A stretch of 64,000 bases of DNA from Calliopsis andreniformis (lineage: Eukaryota > Arthropoda > Insecta > Hymenoptera > Andrenidae), in NCBI RefSeq assembly GCF_051401765.1, contig NW_027480593.1, positions 310,001-374,000 of the forward strand. Direction: 5' to 3'. This document shows, piece after piece, positions 24,681-37,583 of this stretch; the first letter of the stretch is position 1, and every line of letters starts with the position of its first letter. A program made the translations under genes and the position numbers. The notes beneath the pieces are model-generated. The model searched no databases and was not told the DNA's origin. It saw nothing but the letters and a program-made list of their open reading frames with translations.

Positions 24681-25350
24681 GAGTATTGAAGATTGAGGAT
24701 TGAGGTCTGAAGATTGAGGATTGAGGATTGAGGATTGAGGATTGAGGATTGAGGATTGAAGATTGAGTATTGAGGGTTGAAGGTTTAGGATTGAGGATTG
24801 AGGATTGAGGATTGAGGATTAAAGATTGAGGATTGAGGATTGAGGATTGAGGGTTGAGGATTGAGGATTGAAGATTGAGTATTGATGATTGAAGATTGAG
24901 GATTGATGATTGAGCGTTGTGGATTGAGGGCCAGGTCCGAGTGTTGAATATTGATGTTTGAGGTCTGAGGATTGAGGATTGAGGATTGAGAATTGAGGAT
25001 TGAGGATTGAGGATTGAAGATTGAGGATTGGGAATTGAGGACCTAGGATTGGAGATTGATTATTGATGATTGAAGATTGAGGATTGAGGATTGAGGATTG
25101 AGAATTGAGAATTGAGTATGAGGACTGAGGGTTGAGGATTGAGGTTTGAGGAACAAGGATTGAGGATTGAGGATTGAGGACTGAAGATTGACGATTGAGT
25201 ATTGAACATTGAGGATTGATGACTGAGGATTGAAGATTGAGAATTGAGGATTGAGGATTGAGGATTGAAGGTTGAGGATTGGGTATTGAGGATTGAAGAA
25301 TGAGGATTGAGGATTGAGGGTTGAGGATTGAGGATTGAGGATTGAAGATT

Positions 25351-25816
25351 GAGGACTGAGTGTTGAGGGTTGAGTGATGAGAATTGATGTTTGTGGATTG
25401 AGATGTGAATATTGAAGAATGGGGATTGAGTATTGAAAACTGTGAATTGAGGATATTCTATTGAGGATTGAGGATTGACAATTGATTCTTGAGGACTGAC
25501 GGCTGAAGATTGAGGATTCAGAATTGAGGAATCCGGATTGAGGTTTGAGGACTGAGGATTGAGGGTTGAGCATTGAGGATTGAGGATTGACGCTTGAGGA
25601 TTGAGGATTGAGGATGGAGGATTGAAGAGAGAGGACTGAGTATTGAGGTTTGAGTGCTGAGAATTGATGTTTGAGGATTGAGATTTGATTATTGAATTTT
25701 GCGGATTGAGTATTGAACCATGAGAATTCAGGATATTCTATTGAGTATTGTGAATTGAGGATTGATGGTTGAGTATTGAGGACTGATGGCTGAGGGTTGT
25801 GTGTTGAATATTGAGG
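25351..25816 (+). repeat. T1-T2 landmark pair, class I with TGCGG
   Basis: Cores 25451 and 25731. It lies 1423 bp after the preceding T3, a spacing lengthened by the H-block. Confidence 0.85.
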
Positions 25817-26109
25817 ATTGAGGATTGAGGATTGATTATTGAGGATTGAGGATTGAAGATGAGTATTGATGATTGTAGATTGAGGATTGAGGATTGAGGT
25901 TTGAGGATTGAGGACGAGGACTCACGGTCGAGGATTGAGGTTGGTGGGTTGAGGATTGTGGATTGAGGACTGAGGATTGAGGATTGAGGATTGAGGATTG
26001 AGCATTGAGGATTGAAGATTGAGGACTGGGGATTGAGGATTGAAGGTTGAGAATTAAGGATTGAAGATTGGGGATTGAGGATCTAGGATTGGAGATTGAT
26101 TATTGAGGA

Positions 26110-28440
26110 TTGAGGATTGAGGATTGAGGATTGAGGATTGAGAATTGAGAATTGAGAATGAGGACTGAGGGTTCAGGATTGAGGTTTGAGGAATGAGGAT
26201 TGAGGGATGAGGATTGAGGATTGAGGTCTGAGGATTGAGGATTGAGGATTGAGAATTGAGAATTGAGGATGAGGTCTGAGGGTTGAGGATTGAGGTTTGA
26301 GGAATGAGGATTGAGGGTTGAGGATTGAGGATTGAGGATTGAGGACTGAGGATTGAGGATTGAGGATGAGGGCTGAGGGTTGAGGATTGAGGTTTGAGGA
26401 CTGAGGACTGAGGATTGAGGATTGAGAATTGAGGATTGAGGATTGAGGACTGAGAATTGAGGATTGAAGATTGAGGATGAGGGCTGAGGGTTGAGGATTG
26501 AGGATTGAGGATTGAGGATTGAGAATTGAGAGTTGAGGATGAGGACTGAGGGTTGAGGATTGAGGATTTGGGACTGAGGTTTGACAACTGATTGTTGAGG
26601 ACTGGGGGCTGAAGGTTGAGGATTCAGGATTGAGAATTCAGAATTGAGGTTTGAGGACTGAGGATTGAGGATTGAAGGTTGAGTTTTGAGGATTGAAGAT
26701 TGAGGATTGAGGATTGAGGATTGAGGATTGAGGATGAGGGCTGAGCATTGAAGGCTGAGTATTGAGGATTGAAGTTTGAGGATTGTGGATAGAGGATTGA
26801 GGATTGAGGATTGAATATTGAGGATTGGGGACTGAGTGTTGAGGGTTGAGTGATGAGAATTGATGTTTGTGGATAGAGATTTGAAGATTGCAGATTGAGT
26901 ATTGAGTAATGAAAACTATGAATTGATGATACTCTATTGAGGATTGAGGATTGACAACTGATTGTTGAGGAGTGAGGGCTGAAGATTGAGGATTCTCGAT
27001 TGAGGATTCAGGATTGAGGTTTGAGGACTGAGGATTGAGGGCTGAGGATTGAGGATTGAAGATTGAGGATTGGGAATTGAGGATCTAGGATTGGAGATTG
27101 ATTATTGATGATTGAAGATTGAGGATTGAGGATTGAGGATTGAGAATTGAGAATTGAGTATGAGGACTGAGGGTTGAGGATTGAGGTTTGAGGAACAAGG
27201 ATTGAGGATTGAGGATTGAGGACTGAAGATTGACGATTGAGTATTGAAGATTGAGGATTGATGACTGAGGATTGAAGATTGAGAATTGAGGATTGAGGAT
27301 TGAGGATTGAAGGTTGAGGATTGGGTATTGAGGATTGAAGAATGAGGATTGAGGATTGAGGGTTGAGGATTGAGGATTGAAGATTGAGTACTGAGGATTG
27401 AGGATTGAGGATTGAAGATTGAGTATTGAGGATTGAAAATTGAGGATTGAGGATTGAGGATTGAGGATTGAGGATTGGGGCTTGAGGATTGAGGATTGAG
27501 GATTCAGTATTGTGGATTGAAGATTGAGAATTGAGAATTGAACATTGAGGACTGAGTGTTGAGGGTTGAGGATTGAAGATTGAGGATTGAAGTTTGAGTA
27601 CTGAGGATTGAAGATTGAGGATTGAGGATTGAGGATTGAGGATTGAGGATTGAAGATTGAGGATTTGGGATTGAGGATTGACGATTGAGGATTGAGTATT
27701 GAAGATTGAGGGTTGAGGATTGATTATTGAAGATTGAGTATTGAGGATTGAGGATTGAGGATTGAGGATTGAGATTTGAGAATTGAGGATGAGGACTGAG
27801 GGTTGAGGATTGAGGTTTGAGGAAAGAGAATTGAGGATTGAGGATTGAGTACTGAGGATTGACGATTCAGTATTGAAGATTGAGGATTGATTACTGAGGA
27901 TTGAGGATTGAGGAATGAGGATTGAAGATTGAGGATTGAGGATTGAGGATTGAGGATTGAGGATTGAGGATTGAAGATTGAGGACTGAGTGTTGAGGGTT
28001 GAGTGATGAGAATTGATGTTTGTGGATTGAGATGTGAATATTGAAGAATGGGGATTGAGTATTGAAAACTGTGAATTGAGGATATTCTATTGAGGATTGA
28101 GGATTGACAATTGATTCTTGAGGACTGACGGCTGAAGATTGAGGATTCAGAATTGAGGAATCCGGATTGAGGTTTGAGGACTGAGGATTGAGGGTTGAGC
28201 ATTGAGGATTGAGGATTGACGCTTGAGGATTGAGGATTGAGGATGGAGGATTGAAGAGAGAGGACTGAGTATTGAGGATTGAGTGCTGAGAATTGATGTT
28301 TGAGGATTGAGATTTGATTATTGAATTTTGTGGATTGAGTATTGAACCATGAGAATTCAGGATATTCTATTGAGTATTGTGAATTGAGGATTGAGGGTTG
28401 AGTATTGAGGACTGATGGCTGAGGGTTGTGTGTTGAATAT
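26110..28440 (+). repeat. Duplicated block, offset 30694 (copy 1)
   Basis: It corresponds to about 56804-59134 and includes T3, T1 and T2. Shared rare marks are GAGGGATGAGG (26203 and 56897) and GAGAGTTGAGG (about 26528 and 57222). Confidence 0.75.
26829..27026 (+). repeat. T3 landmark module
   Basis: Core 26927. A private ATTCTCGATTG in the right arm adds a CpG near 26998. T1 follows after 1153 bp, one heptamer shorter than usual. Confidence 0.85.
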
Positions 28441-28445
28441 TGAGG
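27980..28445 (+). repeat. T1-T2 landmark pair, mixed class
   Basis: Cores 28080 and 28360. The spacer is class I (GAGCATTGAGG) but T2 is class II (GAGGATTGAGTGCTGAG), so the pair looks like a recombinant or conversion product. Confidence 0.8.
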
Positions 28446-29463
28446 ATTGAGGATTGAGTATTGATTATTGAGGATTGAGGATTGAAGATTGAGTATTGAT
28501 GACTGTAGATTGAGGATTGAGGATTGAGGTTTGAGGATTGAGGACGAGGACTCACGGTCGAGGATTGAGGTTGGTGGGTTGAGGATTGTGGATTGAGGAC
28601 TGAGGATTGAGGATTGAGGATTGAGGATTGAGCATTGAGGATTGAAGATTGAGGACTGGGGATTGAGGATTGAAGGTTGAGAATTAAGGATTGAAGATTG
28701 GGGATTGAGGATCTAGGATTGGAGATTGATTATTGAGGATTGAGGATTGAGGATTGAGGATTGAGGATTGAGAATTGAGAATTGAGAATGAGGACTGAGG
28801 GTTCAGGATTGAGGTTTGAGGAATGAGGATTGAGGGTTGAGGATTGAGGATTGAGGTCTGAGGATTGAGGATTGAGGATTGAGAATTGAGAATTGAGGAT
28901 GAGGTCTGAGGGTTGAGGATTGAGGTTTGAGGAATGAGGATTGAGGCTTGAGGATTGAGGATTGAGGATTGAGGACTGAGGATTGAGGATTGAGGATGAG
29001 GGCTGAGGGTTGAGGATTGAGGTTTGAGGACTGAAGACTGAGGATTGAGGATTGAGAATTGAGGATTCAGGATTGAGGACTGAGAATTGAGGATTGAGGA
29101 TTGAGGATGAGGGCTGAGGGTTGAGGATTGAGGATTGAGGATTGAGGATTGAGAATTGAGAATTGAGGATGAGGACTGAGGGTTGAGGATTGAGGATTTG
29201 GGACTGAGGATTGACAACTGATTGTTGAGGACTGAGGGCTGAAGGTTGAGGATTCAGGATTGAGAATTCAGAATTGGGGTTTGAGGACTGAGGATTGAGG
29301 ATTGAAGGTTGAGTTTTGAGGATTGAAGATTGAGGATTGAGGATTGAGGATTGAGGATTGAGGATTGAGGATGAGGGCTGAGCATTGAAGGCTGAGTATT
29401 GAGGATTGAAGTTTGAGGATTGTGGATAGAGGATTGAGGATTGAGGATTGAATATTGAGGATT

Positions 29464-29663
29464 GGGGACTGAGTGTTGAGGGTTGAGTGATGAGAATTGA
29501 TGTTTGTGGATTGAGATGTGAATATTGAAGAATGGGGATTGAGTATTGAAAACTGTGAATTGAGGATATTCTATTGAGGATTGAGGATTGACAATTGATT
29601 CTTGAGGACTGACGGCTGAAGATTGAGGATTCAGAATTGAGGAATCCGGATTGAGGTTTGAGG
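29464..29663 (+). repeat. Lone T1 with a T3-type left flank
   Basis: Core 29564. The left flank GGATTGGGGACTGAG is that of T3, while from GATTGAGATGTGAATATTG onward it is T1. No T2 follows; the right arm joins post-T4 sequence, as at the window start. Confidence 0.85.
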
Positions 29664-31514
29664 ATTGAGGATTGAAGATTGAGGATTGAGGATTGAGGAT
29701 TGAGGATTGAGGATTGAGGATTGAGGATTGAGGATTGAGGATTGAGGATTGAGGATTGGGGATTGATGATTGAAGATTGAGGATTGGGTATTGCGGATTG
29801 AGGATTGAGGATTGAGGATTGAGGATTGCGGATTGAGGACTGAGGATGAGGTCTGAGTGTTGAGGGTTGAGATTTGAGGGCTGAGGACTGAGGATTGACG
29901 ATTGAGGATTGAGGATGAGGGCTGAGGGTTGAGGATTGTGGTTTGAGGACTGAGGACTGAGGATTGAGGATTGAGGGTTGAGGATTGAGGACTGAGGACT
30001 GAGGGTTGAGGGTTTAGAATTGAGGATTGAGGATTGAGGTTTGAGGATTGAGGATTGAAGATTGAGTATTCAGGATTGGAGATTGACGATTGAGGATTGA
30101 GGACCGAGGATTGAAGATTGAGTATTGAGGATTGAAGATTGAGGATTGAGAATTGAGGGTTGAGGATTGAGGATTGAATATTGAGGATTGGGTATTGAGG
30201 ATTGAAGTATGAGGATTGAGGATTGAGGATTGAGTATTGAGGATTGAAGATTGAGTATTGAGGATTGAGGATTGAGGATTGAAGATTGAGGATTGGGTAT
30301 TGATGATTGAATATTGAGGATCGAGGATTGAGGGTTGTGGATTGAGGACGAGGTCTGAGGGTTGAGTATTGATGTTTGAGGTCTGAGGATTGTGGATTGA
30401 GGATTGAGAATTGAGGATTGAGGATTGAGGATTGAAGATTGAGGATTGGGTGTTGAGGATTGAAGAATGAGGATTGAGGATTGAAGATTGACGATTGATG
30501 ATTGAGCGTTGTGGATTGAGGACCAGGTCCGAGTGTTGAATATTGATGTTTGAGGTCTGAGGATTGAGGATTGAGGATTGAGAATTGAGGATCGAGGATT
30601 GAGGATTGAAGATTGAGGATTGGGAATTGAGGATCTAGGATTGGAAATTGATTATTGATGATTGAAGATTGAGGTATGAGGATTGAGGATTGAGAATTGA
30701 GAATTGAGTATGAGGACTGAGGGTTGAGGATTGAGGTTTGAGGAACGAGGATTGAGGATTGAGGATTGAGGACTGAAGATTGACGATTGAGTATTGAAGA
30801 TTGAGGATTGAGGTCTGAAGATTGAGGATTGAGGATTGAGGATTGAGGATTGAGGATTGAAGATTGAGTATTGAGGGTTGAAGGTTTAGGATTGAGGATT
30901 GAGGATTGAGGATTGAGGATTAAAGATTGAGGATTGAGGATTGAGGATTGAGGGTTGAGGATTGAGGATTGAAGATTGAGTATTGATGATTGAAGATTGA
31001 GGATTGATGATTGAGCGTTGTGGATTGAGGATCAGGTCCGAGTGTTGAATATTGATGTTTGAGGTCTGAGGATTGAGGATTGAGGATTGAGAATTGAGGA
31101 TTGAGGATTGAGGATTGAAGATTGAGGATTGGGAATTGAGGATCTAGGATTGGAGATTGATTATTGATGATTGAAGATTGAGGATTGAGGATTGAGGATT
31201 GAGAATTGAGAATTGAGTATGAGGACTGAGGGTTGAGGATTGAGGTTTGAGGAACAAGGATTGAGGATTGAGGATTGAGGACTGAAGATTGACGATTGAG
31301 TATTGAAGATTGAGGATTGATGACTGAGGATTGAAGATTGAGAATTGAGGATTGAGGATTGAGGATTGAAGGTTGAGGATTGGGTATTGAGGATTGAAGA
31401 ATGAGGATTGAGGTTTGAGGGTTGAGGATTGAGGATTGAAGATTGAGTATTGAGGATTGAGGATTGAGGATTGAGGATTGAGGATTGAGGATTGAGGGTT
31501 GAGGATTGAAGATT

Positions 31515-31980
31515 GAGGACTGAGTGTTGAGGGTTGAGTGATGAGAATTGATGTTTGTGGATTGAGATGTGAATATTGAAGAATGGGGATTGAGTATTGA
31601 AAACTGTGAATTGAGGATATTCTATTGAGGATTGAGGATTGACAATTGATTCTTGAGGACTGACGGCTGAAGATTGAGGATTCAGAATTGAGGAATCCGG
31701 ATTGAGGTTTGAGGACTGAGGATTGAGGGTTGAGCATTGAGGATTGAGGATTGACGCTTGAGGATTGAGGATTGAGTATGTAGGATTGAAGAGAGAGGAC
31801 TGAGTATTGAGGTTTGAGTGCTGAGAATTGATGTTTGAGGATTGAGATTTGATTATTGAATTTTGTGGATTGAGTATTGAACCATGAGAATTCAGGATAT
31901 TCTATTGAGTATTGTGAATTGAGGATTGATGGTTGAGTATTGAGGACTGATGGCTGAGGGTTGTGTGTTGAATATTGAGG
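31515..31980 (+). repeat. T1-T2 landmark pair, class I
   Basis: Cores 31615 and 31895, 29604 bp after the first pair. It keeps GATGTAGG but with GAGTATGTAGG (31777) in place of GAGGATGTAGG. Confidence 0.85.
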
Positions 31981-32888
31981 ATTGAGGATTGAGGATTGAT
32001 TATTGAGGATTGAGGATTGAAGATGAGTATTGATGATTGTAGATTGAGGATTGAGGATTGAGGTTTGAGGATTGAGGACGAGGACTCACGGTCGAGGATT
32101 GAGATTGGTGGGTTGAGGATTGTGGATTGAGGACTGAGGATTGAGGATTGAGGATTGAGGATTGAGCATTGAGGATTGAAGATTGAGGACTGGGGATTGA
32201 GGATTGAAGGTTGAGAATTAAGGATTGAAGATTGGGGATTGAGGATCTAGGATTGGAGATTGATTATTGAGGATTGAGGATTGAGGATTGAGGATTGAGG
32301 ATTGAGAATTGAGAATTGAGAATTGAGGATGAGGTCTGAGGGTTGAGGATTGAGGTTTGAGGAATGAGGATCGAGGGTTGAGGATTGAGGATTGAGGATT
32401 GAGGACTGAGGATTGAGGATTGAGGATGAGGGCTGAGGGTTGAGGATTGAGGTTTGAGGACTGAGGACTGAGGATTGAGGATTGAGAATTGAGGATTGAG
32501 GATTGAGGACTGAGAATTGAGGATTGAAGATTGAGGATGAGGGCTGAGGGTTGAGGATTGAGGATTGAGGATTGAGGATTGAGAATTGAGAATTGAGGAT
32601 GAGGACTGAGGGTTGAGGATTGAGGATTTGGGACTGAGGTTTGACAACTGATTGTTGAGGACTGGGGGCTGAAGGTTGAGGATTCAGGATTGAGAATTCA
32701 GAATTGAGGTTTGAGGACTGAGGATTGAGGATTGAAGGTTGAGTTTTGAGGATTGAAGATTGAGGATTGAGGATTGAGGATTGAGGATTGAGGATGAGGG
32801 CTGAGCATTGAAGGCTGAGTATTGAGGATTGAAGTTTGAGGATTGTGGATAGAGGATTGAGGATTGAGGATTGAATATTGAGGATTGG

Positions 32889-33086
32889 GGACTGAGTGTT
32901 GAGGGTTGAGTGATGAGAATTGATGTTTGTGGATAGAGATTTGAAGATTGCAGATTGAGTATTGAGTAATGAAAACTATGAATTGATGATACTCTATTGA
33001 GGATTGAGGATTGACAACTGATTGTTGAGGAGTGAGGGCTGAAGATTGAGGATTCTGGATTGAGGATTCAGGATTGAGGTTTGAGG
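32889..33086 (+). repeat. T3 landmark module
   Basis: Core 32987; T1 follows after 1160 bp. Confidence 0.85.
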
Positions 33087-34046
33087 ACTGAGGATTGAGG
33101 GTTGAGGATTGAGGATTGAAGATTGAGGATTGGGAATTGAGGATCTAGGATTGGAGATTGATTATTGATGATTGAAGATTGAGGATTGAGGATTGAGGAT
33201 TGAGAATTGAGAATTGAGTATGAGGACTGAGGGTTGGGGATTGAGGTTTGAGGAACAAGGATTGAGGATTGAGGATTGAGGACTGAAGATTGACGATTGA
33301 GTATTGAAGATTGAGGATTGATGACTGAGGATTGAAGATTGAGAATTGAGGATTGAGGATTGAGGATTGAAGGTTGAGGATTGGGTATTGAGGATTGAAG
33401 AATGAGGATTGAGGATTGAGGGTTGAGGATTGAGGATTGAAGATTGAGTACTGAGGATTGAGGATTGAGGATAGAAGATTGTGTATTGAGGATTGAAAAT
33501 TGAGGATTGAGGATTGAGGATTGAGGATTGAGGATTGGGACTTGAGGATTGAGGATTGAGGATTCAGTATTGTGGATTGAAGATTGAGAATTGAGAATTG
33601 AACATTGAGGACTGAGTGTTGAGGGTTGAGGATTGAAGATTGAGGATTGAAGTTTGAGTACTGAGGATTGAAGATTGAGGATTGAGGATTGAGGATTGAG
33701 GATTGAGGATTGAAGATTGAGGATTTGGGATTGAGGATTGACGATTGAGGATTGAGTATTGAAGATTGAGGGTTGAGGATTGATTGTTGAAGATTGAGTA
33801 TTGAGGATTGAGGATTGAGGATTGAGGATTGAGGATTGAGATTTGAGAATTGAGGATGAGGACTGAAGGTTGAGGATTGAGGTTTGAGGAAAGAGAATTG
33901 AGGATTGAGGATTGAGTACTGAGGATTGACGATTCAGTATTGAAGATTGAGGATTGATTACTGAGGATTGAGGATTGAGGAATGAGGATTGAAGATTGAG
34001 GATTGAGGATTGAGGATTGAGGATTGAGGATTGAGGATTGAAGATT

Positions 34047-34512
34047 GAGGACTGAGTGTTGAGGGTTGAGTGATGAGAATTGATGTTTGTGGATTGAGAT
34101 GTGAATATTGAAGAATGGGGATTGAGTATTGAAAACTGTGAATTGAGGATATTCTATTGAGGATTGAGGATTGACAATTGATTCTTGAGGACTGACGGCT
34201 GAAGATTGAGGATTCAGAATTGAGGAATCCGGATTGAGGTTTGAGGACTGAGGATTGAGGGTTGAGCATTGAGGATTGAGGATTGACGCTTGAGGATTGA
34301 GGATTGAGGATGGAGGATTGAAGAGAGAGGACTGAGTATTGAGGTTTGAGTGCTGAGAATTGATGTTTGAGGATTGAGATTTGATTATTGAATTTTGCGG
34401 ATTGAGTATTGAACCATGAGAATTCAGGATATTCTATTGAGTATTGTGAATTGAGGATTGATGGTTGAGTATTGAGGACTGATGGCTGAGGGTTGTGTGT
34501 TGAATATTGAGG
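34047..34512 (+). repeat. T1-T2 landmark pair, class I with TGCGG
   Basis: Cores 34147 and 34427. It sits where a class II pair is expected (29604 bp after 4543), showing that the source of the sequence changes at or before this module. Confidence 0.85.
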
Positions 34513-35524
34513 ATTGAGGATTGAGGATTGATTATTGAGGATTGAGGATTGAAGATGAGTATTGATGATTGTAGATTGAGGATTGAGGGTTGAGGTTTGA
34601 GGATTGAGGACGAGGACTCACGGTCGAGGATTGAGGTTGGTGGGTTGAGGATTGTGGATTGAGGACTGAGGATTGAGGATTGAGGATTGAGGATTGAGCA
34701 ATGAGGATTGAAGATTGAGGACTGGGGATTGAGGATTGAAGGTTGAGAATTAAGGATTGAAGATTGGGGATTGAGGATCTAGGATTGGAGATTGATTATT
34801 GAGGATTGAGGATTGAGGATTGAGGATTGAGGATTGAGAATTGAGAATTGAGAATGAGGACTGAGGGTTCAGGATTGAGGTTTGAGGAATGAGGATTGAG
34901 GGTTGAGGATTGAGGATTGAGGTCTGAGGATTGAGGATTGAGGATTGAGAATTGAGAATTGAGGATGAGGTCTGAGGGTTGAGGATTGTGGTTTGAGGAA
35001 TGAGGATTGAGGCTTGAGGATTGAGGATTGAGGATTGAGGACTGAGGATTGAGGATTGAGGATGAGGGCTGAGGGTTGAGGATTGAGGTTTGAGGACTGA
35101 AGACTGAGGATTGAGGATTGAGAATTGAGGATTCAGGATTGAGGACTGAGAATTGAGGATTGAGGATTGAGGATGAGGGCTGAGGGTTGAGGATTGAGGA
35201 TTGAGGATTGAGGATTGAGAATTGAGAATTGAGGATGAGGACTGAGGGTTGAGGATTGAGGATTTGGGACTGAGGATTGACAACTGATTGTTGAGGAGTG
35301 AGGGCTGAAGGTTGAGGATTCAGGATTGAGAATTCAGAATTGGGGTTTGAGGACTGAGGATTGAGGATTGAAGGTTGAGTTTTGAGGATTGAAGATTGAG
35401 GATTGAGGATTGAGGATTGAGGATTGAGGATGAGGGCTGAGCATTGAAGGCTGAGTATTGAGGATTGAAGTTTGAGGATTGTGGATAGAGGATTGAGGAT
35501 TGAGGATTGAATATTGAGGATTGG

Positions 35525-35722
35525 GGACTGAGTGTTGAGGGTTGAGTGATGAGAATTGATGTTTGTGGATAGAGATTTGAAGATTGCAGATTGAGTATTG
35601 AGTAATGAAAACTATGAATTGATGATACTCTATTGAGGATTGAGGATTGACAACTGATTGTTGAGGAGTGAGGGCTGAAGATTGAGGATTCTGGATTGAG
35701 GATTCAGGATTGAGGTTTGAGG
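35525..35722 (+). repeat. T3 landmark module
   Basis: Core 35623. It is followed by the second H-block and later by a D-block T4; no T1 lies between. Confidence 0.85.
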
Positions 35723-35775
35723 ACTGAGGATTGAGGGTTGAGGATTGAGGATTGAGGATTGAGGATTGAAGATTG

Positions 35776-36275
35776 AGGACTGAGGATTGAGGGTTGTGGA
35801 TTGAGGACGAGGACTGAGGGTTGAGTGTTGATGTTTGAGGTCTGAGGATTGAGGATTGAGGATTGAGGACTGAGGATTGACGATTCGGTATTGGAGATTG
35901 AGGATTCATTACTGAGGATTGAAGATTGAGGACTTATGATTGAGGGTTGAGGATTGAGGACGAGGACTGACGGTTGAGGATTGAGGTTTGAGGATTGAGG
36001 ATTGAGGATTGAGGACTGAGGACTGAAGATTGAGGATTGAGCATTGAGGATTGAAGTTTGAGGACTGGGGATTGAGGATTGAAGATTGAGGATTAAGGAT
36101 TGCGGATTGGTGATTGAGGATCTAGGATTCGAGATTGATTATTGAGGATTGAAGATTGAGTATTGAGGATAGAGTATTGAGAATTGAGAATTGAGGATGA
36201 GGACTGAGGGTTGAGGATTGAGGTTTGAGGAACGAGGATTGGGGATTGAGGACTGAGGACTGAGGATTGACGATT
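35776..36275 (+). repeat. H-block (copy 2)
   Basis: It is 11595 bp after copy 1. It has GGATTCATTACTG near 35903 where copy 1 has GGATTGATTACTG. These are the only two H-blocks in the window. Confidence 0.8.
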
Positions 36276-36948
36276 GAGTATTGAAGATTGAGGATTGAGG
36301 TCTGAAGATTGAGGATTGAGGATTGAGGATTGAGGATTGAGGATTGAGGATTGAAGATTGAGTATTGAGGGTTGAAGGTTTAGGATTGAGGATTGAGGAT
36401 TGAGGATTGAGGATTAAAGATTGAGGATTGAGGATTGAGGATTGAGGGTTGAGGATTGAGGATTGAAGATTGAGTATTGATGATTGAAGATTGAGGATTG
36501 ATGATTGAGCGTTGTGGATTGAGGGCCAGGTCCGAGTGTTGAATATTGATGTTTGAGGTCTGAGGATTGAGGATTGAGGATTGAGAATTGAGGATTGAGG
36601 ATTGAGGATTGAAGATTGAGGATTGGGAATTGAGGACCTAGGATTGGAGATTGATTATTGATGATTGAAGATTGAGGATTGAGGATTGAGGATTGAGAAT
36701 TGAGAATTGAGTATGAGGACTGAGGGTTGAGGATTGAGGTTTGAGGAACAAGGATTGAGGATTGAGGATTGAGGACTGAAGATTGACGATTGAGTATTGA
36801 ACATTGAGGATTGATGACTGAGGATTGAAGATTGAGAATTGAGGATTGAGGATTGAGGATTGAAGGTTGAGGATTGGGTATTGAGGATTGAAGAATGAGG
36901 ATTGAGGATTGAGGGTTGAGGATTGAGGATTGAAGATTGAGGATTGAG

Positions 36949-37274
36949 GATTGAGGTTTGAGGATTGAATATCGAGTATTGAGGATTGAAGATTGAGGAT
37001 TAAGGATTGAGGGTTGAGGATTGAGTACGAGGACCGGCGGTTGAGGATTGAGGTTTGAGGATTGTGGTTTGAAGATTGAGGACTGAGGATTGAGGATTGA
37101 GGATTGAACATTGAGGATTGAAGATTGAGGACCGGGCATTGAGGATTGAAGATTCTGGATTAAGGATTGAGGTTTGGGGATTCAGGATCTAGGATTGTCG
37201 ATTGATTAATGACGATTGAAGATTGAGGATTGAGGATTGAGGATTGAGAATTGAGAATTCAGGATGAGGACTGA
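36949..37274 (+). repeat. D-block (copy 2)
   Basis: It is 16984 bp after copy 1 and almost identical. I noticed GAGGTTTGGGG in place of GAGGATTGGGG near 37170. Confidence 0.8.
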
Positions 37275-37495
37275 GGGTTGAGGATTGAGGTTTCAGGAAC
37301 GAGGATTGAGGTTTGAGGATTGAGAACTGATGATTGACGATTGAGTATTGAAGACTGAGGATTGATTACTGAGGATTGAGGATTGAGGACTGAGGATTGA
37401 GGATTGAGGATCGAGGATTGAGTATTGAGGATTGAATATTGAGGATTGAGGATTGAGTATTGAGGATTGAGGATTGAGGATGAGGGCTGAGGGTT

Positions 37496-37583
37496 GAGGG
37501 TTGTTGTTTGAGTATTAAATCCTGAAAATTCAGGATATTCTATTGAGTATTGAGAATTGAGGATTGATGCTTGGGTATTGAGG
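37496..37583 (+). repeat. T4 landmark module (after D-block)
   Basis: Core 37533; palindrome intact at 37520-37535. It lies 16984 bp after the copy at 20549. Confidence 0.85.

Larger units (their letters stand above)
22400..25335 (+). repeat. Duplicated block, offset 11595 (copy 1)
   Basis: It spans T1, T2, T3 and the H-block and corresponds to 33995-36930. After 25335 this copy goes on to T1 and the other goes on to the D-block. Confidence 0.8.
20959..29834 (+). repeat. Mosaic region without T4 (T1-T2-T3 recurring)
   Basis: Core order is T1 22552, T2 22832, T3 24028, T1 25451, T2 25731, T3 26927, T1 28080, T2 28360, T1 29564. No T4 occurs in about 8.9 kb, so the half-unit T1-T2-T3 has been repeated at the expense of the T4 half. 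Internal joins lie near 21272, 22105, 24181 (H-block) and 29467-29510 (T3/T1 chimera). The following G at 29835 begins a copy of the window start. Confidence 0.8.
29605..34100 (+). repeat. Copy of the window start (offset 29604)
   Basis: It follows bases 1-4500 base for base apart from scattered substitutions. Those I noticed include about 356 (GAAGATT against GAGGATT), 1894/31498 (A/G), 2173/31777 (G/T) and 3025/32629 (C/T in a CpG). It keeps both unusual joins of the window start. Beyond about 34.1 kb it switches to a class I T1-T2 pair. Its left limit cannot be seen because the window begins there. Confidence 0.85.
33995..36930 (+). repeat. Duplicated block, offset 11595 (copy 2)
   Basis: Counterpart of 22400-25335. 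It has TTGAGGAGTGAGGG near 35291 where copy 1 has TTGAGGACTGAGGG. Confidence 0.8.

Noticed and set aside
29660..29760. Pure heptamer run as a hypervariable microsatellite
   Set aside because: The run has exactly ten perfect units both here and at 79-148, so it gives no evidence of length variation within this window.
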